From NCBI GenBank assembly GCA_030642325.1, contig DAOWNY010000063.1, positions 1 through 9,220 of the forward strand: 9,220 nucleotides of DNA, in the 5' to 3' direction. This DNA comes from Deltaproteobacteria bacterium. Its GTDB lineage: Bacteria > Desulfobacterota > DAOWNY01. The notes under the pieces are model-generated. The model was not told the DNA's origin. It did no database searches and saw only the letters and a program-made list of their open reading frames with translations. Below, piece after piece: positions 1-6,667 of this stretch; the stretch's first letter is position 1, and the number at the start of each line of letters is the position of its first letter. Both the position numbers and the translations under genes were made by a program.

Positions 1-2
1 CT

Positions 3-1061
3 ACTTCCGGTTCTTATGATGCCGCCGCCAACGGTTCCGGAGACGCCTTTGTGGCAAAATTTAATGGCGATCTTAGCGGGCTTGCAGCCTCAACCTTCCT
101 GGGAGGCAGCGAATATGACAGCGCTAATTCCCTCTCGGTATCTTCGGAGGGAAACATTTACGTAACCGGTTATACCGCCTCAAACGACTTTCCCACCACC
201 TCTGATGCCACTGACAAAATTTTAGCCGGCTCCGACGCCTTTATCCTTGGTCTCAATGGCAATTTAGAGCAACTCCTCACCTCGACTTTCCTGGGAGGCA
301 GTGGTTGGGATAACTCTTATTCACTATCCATCGACTCAAATGACAATCTCTATATTGCCGGGGGGACTCTGTCAAACGATTTTACCACCACTGCTTACGA
401 TACAACTTATCACGGTTCCGGAGACGCTTTTGTGGCAAAATTTGATTTTTCCGCCGCTGTTCCTGACCCACCAACCAGTAACTTCACCGGAACTCCCACC
501 CAGGGACAGGCTCCCTTGACGACATCCTTTACCGATTCAAGCGCTGGGGATGTCACCTCATGGTCGTGGAATTTCGGAGACGGGGGCGAAAGCAGCGCGC
601 AGAATCCCACCCATCAATACGCCGCTGAAGGATCTTATACGGTTACCCTGACTGTAACCGGTGCCGGGGGAAGCAGCACTGAAATCAAGACCGATTATGT
701 AACGGTTTCGGCCAATCTTCCTCCCAATCCTCCGATCATTAACTTCGCCGGAACTCCCACCCAGGGACAGGCTCCCTTGACGACATCCTTTACCGGTTCA
801 AGCGCGGTGGATGTCACCTCATGGTCGTGGAATTTCGGAGACGGGGGCGAAAGCAGCGAGCAGAATCCCACCCATCAATACGCCGCTGAAGGATCTTATA
901 CGGTTACCCTGACTGTAACCAATGCCGGGGGAAGCAGCACTGAAACCAGGACTGATTATGTAACGGTTTCGGCTTCTCAAAATAATTGGTGGAAGATTAT
1001 CGAATCCTGGCGGGACAATATTCTGGATTGGTGGCAAAACATTATCATCAATCGACAATAA
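3..1061 (+). CDS. SBBP-repeat / PKD-domain surface or secreted protein, 3' part (5' end outside window)
   Basis: The reading frame is open from the left edge, so the gene starts upstream; 352 residues are visible and the stop is TAA. The GTG at position 51 lies inside a repeat and is not a believable start. The first ~155 residues hold SBBP-type beta-propeller repeats: GSGDAFVAKF occurs twice, STFLGGS twice (64 residues apart), with NIYVTG / NLYIAG strands and SNDF..T turns. Two PKD domains follow, at about 159-236 and 246-324, each with the hallmark WSWNFGDGGESS and the YTVTLTV strand. The last 28 residues (325-352) are a tail with Trp at 329, 330, 336, 343 and 344. Such proteins are normally exported and act in adhesion or surface structure; PKD domains are protein- or polysaccharide-binding beta-sandwiches. 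No catalytic domain is visible, so the activity is unknown. The gene is convergent with the regulator gene, 56 bp away, with no clear terminator hairpin between them. Confidence 0.9.
   Translation, partial: TSGSYDAAANGSGDAFVAKFNGDLSGLAASTFLGGSEYDSANSLSVSSEGNIYVTGYTASNDFPTTSDATDKILAGSDAFILGLNGNLEQLLTSTFLGGSGWDNSYSLSIDSNDNLYIAGGTLSNDFTTTAYDTTYHGSGDAFVAKFDFSAAVPDPPTSNFTGTPTQGQAPLTTSFTDSSAGDVTSWSWNFGDGGESSAQNPTHQYAAEGSYTVTLTVTGAGGSSTEIKTDYVTVSANLPPNPPIINFAGTPTQGQAPLTTSFTGSSAVDVTSWSWNFGDGGESSEQNPTHQYAAEGSYTVTLTVTNAGGSSTETRTDYVTVSASQNNWWKIIESWRDNILDWWQNIIINRQ
33..443 (+). repeat. SBBP-repeat DNA copies (30-bp near-identical units)
   Basis: Positions 33-62 and 414-443 match at 29 of 30 bases and encode GSGDAFVAKF; the one difference is silent. 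A second pair around TTTCCTGGGAGGCAG, near 96 and 287, encodes STFLGGS. These are the DNA trace of the internal SBBP repeats. The low divergence at synonymous positions points to recent duplication or gene conversion within the gene. Confidence 0.7.
479..973 (+). repeat. Tandem near-identical PKD-domain repeats (period 261 bp)
   Basis: Two 234-bp copies, at about 479-712 and 740-973, are offset by exactly 261 bp (87 codons) and differ at only about a dozen positions by eye. A 27-bp linker encoding a Pro/Asn-rich hinge (NLPPNPPII region) separates them. The period is a whole number of codons, so unequal crossing-over would add or remove a whole PKD domain without changing frame. The differences mix silent and replacement changes, for example GDV/VDV and EIK/ETR. 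Confidence 0.9.
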
Positions 1062-1117
1062 TGTTGAAGGCAGGGGGTGAATAGGTATAAAAAAATATTC
1101 AGGAATGACGTCCCTTT

Positions 1118-2488
1118 TTATATGAAACTAAACTTTTTCATCCGGTACCGCAAGGCATCGCGGGAAATATTGAGTAGCTGGGCGGCATGGGTTTGATTGC
1201 CCTTGGCATTACTTAAGGCTTGTTCTATAAAATCTTTTTCTATCGATTCCAGTGAAATTCCCTCGGGGGGGAGTTCGAACTTTTCTGCTCCCATCCGTTC
1301 GGAGGGAGTATTGCTTACAATCTCCCGAGGCAGATGTTGGGGCAAAATTTCCTGCCCTTCTCCCAAAATCATCGCCCGCTCAATAACGTTCTTCAGTTCC
1401 CTGACGTTTCCGGGCCAGTTATATTTCAAGAAAAAATCTTCTGCTTTCCGGGAAATTCCCTTCACCGACTTACGAAATGCCCCATTGAATAAATGGATAA
1501 AATGCTTGGTAAGAATAATAATGTCTTCTTTTCGTTCCCGCAAGGAAGGGAGGTAAATGGGAAAGACCTTGAGACGGTAATAAAGATCTTCCCGAAAGGT
1601 TTTGTCTGCCACCGCAGCCCATAGATCCCGATTGGTGGCGGCAATTATCCTGATATCCACCTCAATATCCTCCAAGCCACCCAATCTTCGAAATCTTTTA
1701 TTTTCTATGATCCTTAAAAGCTTTGCCTGGGTCTGGGTACTCATCTCACTGATCTCATCAAGTAAAACTGTCCCTCCGTTTCCCAATTCCAGAATTCCCT
1801 TTTTTCTGATCTTGGCATCAGTAAATGCCCCTTTTTCATACCCCAGTAACTCAGCCTCCAAAAGGTTCTCGGGGATGGCGGCACAGTTGATTTCAACATA
1901 ATGCCGATCAAACCGGGAACTCTGGTAATGAATGGTTCGGGCAATTAAGTCTTTCCCGGTCCCGCTTTTGCCCCTCAACAAGATGGTGGTGGCATCGCTC
2001 CCTGCTATCTGCTTGATTCGGGTAAATACCTCCTGCATTGCGGGGCTGGTTCCGACTATGTTATCCGACCCGAACTGCTCCTTTTGTGTCTTACGCAGAT
2101 AAGCGACTTCTTTTTTTAGCTTGATCGTCTCCAGTGCCTTGCTGACTACTTTGCGGATTACCTCCAGTTTAAACGGCTTTGTTACATAATCATATGCCCC
2201 CATTTTCATAGCCGTTACGGCAGTCTCAACTTCCCCGCTTGCGGTCATCATTATTACCGGAATTTCATCATCCAGGCTTTTAACTCGTTTCAGCACCTCT
2301 ATTCCGTTGATGCCTGGAAGCATAATATCCAGAAGAACTAAATCGGGAAGTTGCTCATCTATTATTTTCAGAGCATCTTCGCCGCTTTCCGCTATTGATA
2401 TTTCATACCCCTCCTGAGATAAATTCTTTTTCAGCGATAAACTAATTAAATGTTCATCTTCAACAATAAGTATATTGTCCGGCAACAT
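1118..2488 (-). CDS. Sigma-54-dependent response regulator, NtrC/AtoC type
   Basis: At 456 residues this has the usual length of an NtrC-class activator. Residues 1-120 are a receiver: acidic pair E10/D11, phosphoacceptor D54 in DLVLLDIMLPG, T82 and K104, the same numbering as NtrC. Residues ~145-375 are the AAA+ domain: Walker A GKSGTGKD (173-180), loop GAFTDA (220-225), Walker B LLDEI (D244/E245) and an arginine-finger region FREDLYYRLKVF. The last ~40 residues are a Fis-type helix-turn-helix (NQTHAAQLLNISRDALRYRMKKF). Phosphorylation by the upstream kinase should drive assembly of the ATPase ring and open sigma-54 promoters. The loop has Asp where NtrC has the fifth-position Gly of GAFTGA; to my knowledge this variant occurs in other family members, so activity is probably kept. 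The ATG is preceded by AAAAGGA, 6 bases upstream. It follows the kinase stop by 14 bp, so the two are almost surely co-transcribed. Targets are not identifiable here. Confidence 0.95.
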   Translation of the reverse strand: MLPDNILIVEDEHLISLSLKKNLSQEGYEISIAESGEDALKIIDEQLPDLVLLDIMLPGINGIEVLKRVKSLDDEIPVIMMTASGEVETAVTAMKMGAYDYVTKPFKLEVIRKVVSKALETIKLKKEVAYLRKTQKEQFGSDNIVGTSPAMQEVFTRIKQIAGSDATTILLRGKSGTGKDLIARTIHYQSSRFDRHYVEINCAAIPENLLEAELLGYEKGAFTDAKIRKKGILELGNGGTVLLDEISEMSTQTQAKLLRIIENKRFRRLGGLEDIEVDIRIIAATNRDLWAAVADKTFREDLYYRLKVFPIYLPSLRERKEDIIILTKHFIHLFNGAFRKSVKGISRKAEDFFLKYNWPGNVRELKNVIERAMILGEGQEILPQHLPREIVSNTPSERMGAEKFELPPEGISLESIEKDFIEQALSNAKGNQTHAAQLLNISRDALRYRMKKFSFI

Positions 2489-2502
2489 AAAAAATCCTTT
2501 TA

Positions 2503-3978
2503 TTATATGATTGGGAATATCATGCTGAAGGTAGTGCCCTTGCCAAGCCCGCTTTCGACCGTAATATTTCCCTTATGCTGTTCCATAATAGTTTGTACTA
2601 CCGATAGCCCCAAACCGGTGCCCTTATGCTTGGTGGAAAAAAATGGTTTAAATATCTTATCAATAGATTCCGGCGATATCCCCGGTCCGTCATCCTTTGC
2701 CTCAACTACAATTTTATCATTCCCGTCATCTTTTTTGAGCACGGTTTTAATGATTAAGTTACCGCCTTTCGGCATTGCCTGAACGGCATTTAGAAAAATA
2801 TTCAGAAAAACCTGTTGAATCTGATGGGAGTCAAAGGAAATAGCAGGTAATGTGGAACAATAAGATTTTTCAATTTTTACTTGATTTTTAACGGCAGCGG
2901 GGCTGGTCAGGAAAATAGCTTCATCCAGCACATTATGAATGTCGGATTTTTTCAAGTGGGGAGAGGGGGGCCGGGAATATGCGAGGAGATCTTTTATGGT
3001 ATTATTTACTCGATCGATCTGTTTTAATATCTCAACAGTAATATCAGTTCTGGGATCCTGGGAATCGAAATCATCGGCGATTATCTGAACGGCTCCGCTG
3101 ATGCCGGTTAAGGGATTTCTTATTTCATGGGCAAGGCCCGCCGCCATCTCCCCGATCGAAGCCAGCCGATCCACGCGGGCCATCTGCTCCTGATGATAGC
3201 GTTTTACCTCTTTCTGGGCCTGATCAAGCTTTTGGACCATCGCGTTAAAACCTTTACCCAGCCTTCCCAGTTCATCACTCTGCTCCAGTTTGACCCGGGC
3301 ATTTAAATCTCCCGCCTCCACGTCCTTCATCTTGCCGGTCAACTCTTTTAAGGGCTTATGTATAATATTAAATTGGAGTAAGGTGCCGATCAAACACATG
3401 ATTATCAGGGTTGCGATCACAATGGAAAAAACTGTTTTATATAATAAAGCAATATCCTTTTCAGCAAAGGCCAGGCTAATGCCGATCTCTAAAACACCGG
3501 TAATCTTCTCGGCCGGATCATGACATGAATAACATCGAGGGTGGTTGGGAATTGGTTGAATTAACGTATTGATTTGATGGGATTCATTCTCTTTTTTTCG
3601 AACAAAACGGTAGTCTTCCTTTTGAAGTGCATCCATGTACAACGGGGCTACTTTCTTGCCGATTTCCTCCTTTTTGGCGGAACGGAGGATAATCCCCTTA
3701 TCAGAAAAAATTCGCAGGGTTTTAATGTATTTCTGTGCCCCAATCATCTCTAAGGTGGCCTGAACTTCTTCTGATCTCCCCATGCCCATAGCGTAAGCAA
3801 GAGATCTCTCAATAGTGGTTTCGATTACTTCCAATCTCCGCTGGTTAGCTAACAGCCGCTGCTTTTCTTGAGTTTTGATAATAAAATAACCACCTGTTGC
3901 CATGCAAACAGTAAAGACCAGTCCCACCGAGATTATCATCTTTACATGGATACTTTGAATTTGAAAAAGGAATTTCAT
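2503..3978 (-). CDS. Membrane sensor histidine kinase with extracytoplasmic CxxCH heme motif
   Basis: This 491-residue kinase has one membrane span at ~14-34, an extracytoplasmic domain at ~35-180, and a second span at ~182-203. Then come HAMP (~205-258), a dimerisation/phosphoacceptor domain with H284 in GLAHEIRNP, and a HATPase domain with N-box N393/N397, DDGPGI (429-434), FKPFFST and GTGLGL (453-458). All catalytic boxes are intact. The sensor domain carries C-Y-S-C-H at 149-153, the covalent c-type heme signature, shortly before the second span. The surrounding layout (LRIFSDKGIILRS ... IGKKV ... CYSCHDP ... GVLEIGISL) resembles a family of PAS/Cache-like heme sensors common in Deltaproteobacteria, as I recall it. 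Heme attachment and the signal (redox, NO, O2 or other) are inferred. There is no cytoplasmic PAS domain, so input should come only through the membrane and HAMP. The ATG follows AAAAGGTG with about 5 bases of spacing. The response regulator follows 14 bp after the stop. Confidence 0.95.
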   Translation of the reverse strand: MKFLFQIQSIHVKMIISVGLVFTVCMATGGYFIIKTQEKQRLLANQRRLEVIETTIERSLAYAMGMGRSEEVQATLEMIGAQKYIKTLRIFSDKGIILRSAKKEEIGKKVAPLYMDALQKEDYRFVRKKENESHQINTLIQPIPNHPRCYSCHDPAEKITGVLEIGISLAFAEKDIALLYKTVFSIVIATLIIMCLIGTLLQFNIIHKPLKELTGKMKDVEAGDLNARVKLEQSDELGRLGKGFNAMVQKLDQAQKEVKRYHQEQMARVDRLASIGEMAAGLAHEIRNPLTGISGAVQIIADDFDSQDPRTDITVEILKQIDRVNNTIKDLLAYSRPPSPHLKKSDIHNVLDEAIFLTSPAAVKNQVKIEKSYCSTLPAISFDSHQIQQVFLNIFLNAVQAMPKGGNLIIKTVLKKDDGNDKIVVEAKDDGPGISPESIDKIFKPFFSTKHKGTGLGLSVVQTIMEQHKGNITVESGLGKGTTFSMIFPII

Positions 3979-4051
3979 CCTTGCACCTTTTTACCTCAAA
4001 TAAGGAAAAATATCTGTTGTTTTCATTCGGCAAAAAATTAGAAATTTATCG

Positions 4052-4080
4052 ACTTTAGGTATAAAATCTAATTAAGTCAA
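4052..4080 (-). promoter_or_regulatory. Candidate sigma-70-type promoter for the kinase-regulator operon
   Basis: On the minus strand TTGACT (4080-4075) is followed after exactly 17 bases by TAAAGT (4057-4052). These match the -35 and -10 consensus at 5/6 and 4/6. The element lies about 75 bp upstream of the kinase ATG in an AT-rich 159-bp gap after the PfkB gene, where a new transcript could begin. No sigma-54 element (GG-N10-GC type) was seen in this gap, so I see no sign of autoregulation by the encoded regulator. Confidence 0.4.
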
Positions 4081-4137
4081 AATTAATTAATAAAACGTCT
4101 ATTTCCTTAAGATAATCAACCCATGGCTTTACTTTTT

Positions 4138-5115
4138 TTAAGTTGGCCCAATTGTTTTTAATGAGGTTAAATATTCTGATAGTGTTTTGTCAAATTCCTG
4201 CCGGGAAAATTGATATTCCTGGGTGCCGTAAGATTGAACGGAATATGAGGCACAAACCGTCCCCCAACCGGCTGCTTCCCTGACATCTCTCCCCTCGATC
4301 AATCCCTTAATCAGTCCTCCCCGGTAAGCGTCTCCCGCACCGGTGGGATCAATCAGATTTTTAACCTTACCCGCCGGAATTTCGGCTTTCCCCGATCCCT
4401 TGTGGATGATGGAGCCGTCTTCCCCCTTGGTAACAATGACATACTCACATAACTTAAGTAAACCAGGGAGTTCCAGTTTGATTCGGTCAATAATCAACTG
4501 CAATTCATAGTCATTCACAATTAATATCAGGGCGCCTTTGATACCCTTTCTGATAATGTCATCTGATAGGGCCGGAATGGACTGCCCGGGATCAAAGATA
4601 TATCTGATCCCCCGCTCCTTAAAAATCCGGGGATATTTTGCCATATCTCCTAGATCACCCGGAGAGACGATCCCCAGGCTCTGTTCAGATGTTATATGAT
4701 CAAAATTATTAAAATCTGAAGGATATCTCATTGCTCCGGGGTTGAAGATGGTAATCTGGTTATCAGTCCGATCGGTAACAATAAAGGCGGTGGCAGTGAA
4801 CTCTTTTTCAATAATTTTAACTCCGTCTCGGGAAAGACCAACTCGCTTTAACCAATCGAGGTAATTCTGGTGGTCAGATCCCAAGGTTGCCAGTATCAGG
4901 GGATTTTCATTCAATTTAGCTAAGGCATAGGCGATATTGCCGGCAGTTCCCCCAAATTTTTTTTCCATCTGTTCCACCATAAAACAGAGATTGATCATGT
5001 GGATTTTATCCGGCATGATATGGTCTTTAAAATAGCCGGGGAAATCCATGATATGATCATAGGCTAAAGAGCCGGATATAAAAATATTCGTTTTATTGCC
5101 GCCGAAAGTTTTAAT
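4138..5115 (-). CDS. PfkB-family carbohydrate/nucleoside kinase, likely ATT start
   Basis: This is a ribokinase-fold kinase of 325 residues from the proposed ATT start. It shows the early strand and substrate-binding segment IFISGSLAYDHIMDFPG (from residue 11), the FGGTAGNIAYAL signature (~54-65) and the C-terminal PfkB signature with GAGD at 259-262, where D262 is the expected catalytic base. PfkB enzymes phosphorylate sugars or nucleosides with ATP; sequence alone does not fix the substrate. The first ATG (5049) would remove the first beta-strand and the SGSLAYD motif, and it has no Shine-Dalgarno, so it is unlikely to be the start. The frame is open upstream but has no ATG, GTG or TTG before the deaminase stop. 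An ATT at 5115-5113 sits 9 bases after AAGGAGG and overlaps that stop. The neighbouring MTA/SAH deaminase makes a nucleoside such as inosine or adenosine a reasonable guess. The family call is firm, the substrate is open, and the start is probable. Confidence 0.9.
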   Translation of the reverse strand: MKTFGGNKTNIFISGSLAYDHIMDFPGYFKDHIMPDKIHMINLCFMVEQMEKKFGGTAGNIAYALAKLNENPLILATLGSDHQNYLDWLKRVGLSRDGVKIIEKEFTATAFIVTDRTDNQITIFNPGAMRYPSDFNNFDHITSEQSLGIVSPGDLGDMAKYPRIFKERGIRYIFDPGQSIPALSDDIIRKGIKGALILIVNDYELQLIIDRIKLELPGLLKLCEYVIVTKGEDGSIIHKGSGKAEIPAGKVKNLIDPTGAGDAYRGGLIKGLIEGRDVREAAGWGTVCASYSVQSYGTQEYQFSRQEFDKTLSEYLTSLKTIGPT

Positions 5116-6415
5116 TGCCGAATTCCTCCTTCATTTTTTGGCCAAATTGCATTGCGGTTTGAATAACTTCCTCTTCGTCAATGGTGGTTAGCTCCCGCTC
5201 TTGCATCAAAATCTTTCCCCCCACCATGACGGTATTTACATCACTCCTTTTGGCTGAATAAATAAATGACATGGGGTCGTAAAGAGGCGTAATATGCGGC
5301 TTTTTCGTATCTATAATTATTATATCGGCTTTTTTCCCTATTTCGAGAGAACCAATTTCATCTTCAAGGCCAAGGGACTCGGCTCCTTCAATCGTAGCCA
5401 TTCTTAATACTTTTTTGGCCGGCAGAACGGTGGGATCCTTCAGATATAATTTATGTAATTTTGCCGTCAGGTCCATTGTGCGAAACATATTGAGGGAGTT
5501 ATTGCTGGAAGCCCCATCAGTGCCAAGCCCCACCGTGATTTTCCGGTCAAGCATATCCGGAATCGGCGCTACCCCCGAGGCAAGCTTCATGTTGCTAACG
5601 GGACAATGGGAGATCTTTACCTCTTTTTCGTACAAGATGTCTCTGTCTTTTTTTGAAACCCATACGCAATGACAGGCCACTACGTTACTTGCCAGGCAGT
5701 CAAGTTCATCAAGATAAGCCACCGCGCTTTTTCCTTCTTTTCCGATCATTTCCGCTTCCTGCCTGGTTTCTGCAACATGGATATGAAGGATAATGCCGTA
5801 TTTGTCCGCCAGATCCCTGGATTTTTTCAGCAAATCGGATGAACAGGTATATGGAGCATGTGGTGCTACCGCGGGATGGATCAGGTGATGATTTCCCCAC
5901 TCTTTAATAAAATTTTCCGTATATTCGAGTCCCTCTTGGGGTGTCTTGGCATTGGGCCCTGGGAAATCGAAGAGAACTTCCCCCAGCACTCCTCTCATAC
6001 CTATCTTCGATAACACTTCCGCCGCCTTCATTTCAAAAAAATACATATCATTAAAAAGAGTGGTGCCCGACTTGATCATTTCGGCACAAGCGGTATAGAG
6101 CGCCTGGGTTATAAATTTTTCGGTAACAAATTTTCGTTCGGCCGGCCAGATATAATCTTCCAGCCAGGAATGCAAGGGCAGGTCATCGGCGAGACCCCGG
6201 AAATAGACCATTGCCGCATGGGTATGGGTATTAACAAGACCGGGCATCACAATTCCTCCCCGGGCATCAATCTCCTCTTCTTCTCCATACCGGGCTTTTA
6301 TTTTCCTTGACCCCCCAATATCAACGATAAGATCGTCCTTTACTGCCACGGCTGAGTCTTTATTTACCGAATCTTCTTTATTCATGGTCAACACCGTAGC
6401 ATTGGTAATGATCAT
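5111..6415 (-). CDS. mtaD: Amidohydrolase, 5-methylthioadenosine/S-adenosylhomocysteine deaminase type
   Basis: This is a 434-residue amidohydrolase of the MTA/SAH deaminase (TRZ/ATZ-like) group, a cytoplasmic metal-dependent enzyme that hydrolyses the 6-amino group of adenosine derivatives. Visible motifs are PGLVNTHTHAAM (metal ligands H64, H66), the FRGLADDLPLHSWLEDYIWP segment typical of the group, HIHVAET (ligand H213, catalytic E216), ACHCVWV (H249) and LGTDGASSNNSLNMF (ligand D300). All expected active-site residues are present. A C-terminal strand region (KKADIIIIDT ... VNTVMVGGKIL) completes the composite beta-domain. The ATG at 6415 is chosen over the GTG at 6418 because it lies 6 bases after AAAAGG, a better spacing. 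Its stop overlaps the start region of the PfkB kinase, so the two are an operon. Products would be methylthioinosine or S-inosylhomocysteine; other deaminated nucleosides (for example 5'-deoxyadenosine) are also possible. The family is sure; the exact substrate is inferred. Confidence 0.9.
   Translation of the reverse strand: MIITNATVLTMNKEDSVNKDSAVAVKDDLIVDIGGSRKIKARYGEEEEIDARGGIVMPGLVNTHTHAAMVYFRGLADDLPLHSWLEDYIWPAERKFVTEKFITQALYTACAEMIKSGTTLFNDMYFFEMKAAEVLSKIGMRGVLGEVLFDFPGPNAKTPQEGLEYTENFIKEWGNHHLIHPAVAPHAPYTCSSDLLKKSRDLADKYGIILHIHVAETRQEAEMIGKEGKSAVAYLDELDCLASNVVACHCVWVSKKDRDILYEKEVKISHCPVSNMKLASGVAPIPDMLDRKITVGLGTDGASSNNSLNMFRTMDLTAKLHKLYLKDPTVLPAKKVLRMATIEGAESLGLEDEIGSLEIGKKADIIIIDTKKPHITPLYDPMSFIYSAKRSDVNTVMVGGKILMQERELTTIDEEEVIQTAMQFGQKMKEEFGN
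5113..5131 (-). promoter_or_regulatory. Strong Shine-Dalgarno deciding the ATT start of the PfkB gene
   Basis: AAGGAGG (5131-5125, minus strand) lies inside the last codons of the deaminase. It is followed by a 9-base spacer and then ATT, whose bases overlap the deaminase TAA stop in the string AATTAA. This is the geometry of a translationally coupled stop/start junction, with ATT where ATG would be expected. No other ribosome-binding site for the kinase is visible. Confidence 0.6.
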
Positions 6416-6518
6416 CACTTGCCTTTTGAAAAAATAATAATTACAGAGCGTAAATAACCGTTTTTTTTGGTGGATCAGCCAATCATTTGTAGGAGTATTT
6501 CGAATTTTTACTATTTAT

Positions 6519-6547
6519 AATATAATTTTCAGATTTTTGGTTGTCAG
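6519..6547 (-). promoter_or_regulatory. Candidate sigma-70-type promoter for the deaminase-kinase operon
   Basis: On the minus strand CTGACA (6547-6542) and TATATT (6524-6519) are 17 bases apart, each 5/6 to consensus. The start point would fall near 6512, giving a leader of about 97 bases before the deaminase ATG. The leader contains an A8 run (T8 on the plus strand) but no fold that I recognise as an SAH or SAM riboswitch. Of the possible promoters I looked at, this is the best match. Confidence 0.5.
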
Positions 6548-6667
6548 TGAAAATATGGTCACCCATGGTTATTGAAGTTTAAATAATTTTTGGTAATCCA
6601 TGATGCCGGGTTGTCTTCAAAATTTCCCTGTTGATCCGAAAAAGGAAAATTTCCGCTATACAATCAA

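Noticed and set aside
51..53. GTG as the start of the SBBP/PKD protein
   Set aside because: The frame is open to the window edge and the bases before it encode GSGDAF, part of a repeat also found at 414-443, so the gene begins upstream.
410..610. Minus-strand ORF of 66 codons
   Set aside because: It lies wholly inside the PKD coding region, is compositionally its antisense shadow, and matches no family.
1062..1117. Bidirectional terminator between the convergent SBBP and regulator genes
   Set aside because: Only short A/T runs and a small GACGTC palindrome are present; I could not draw a stable stem followed by a T-run.
1197..1901. Plus-strand ORFs opposite the response regulator
   Set aside because: They are antisense to the well-supported AAA+ domain, have no convincing ribosome-binding sites and show no recognisable motifs.
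4070..4130. AT-rich repeats and a CCATGG motif in the gap after the PfkB gene
   Set aside because: TTAATTAA-like strings are expected in AT-rich spacers, and CCATGG recurs elsewhere without shared flanks.
6416..6515. SAH or SAM riboswitch in the deaminase leader
   Set aside because: The ~97-base leader is AT-rich and lacks the conserved GC-rich core sequences of known SAH and SAM riboswitches as I recall them.
6644..6661. Terminator after the small membrane protein gene
   Set aside because: GGAAATTTTCC followed by five T on the minus strand is a palindrome, but it leaves almost no loop and a weak A/T stem, so it would make a poor hairpin.
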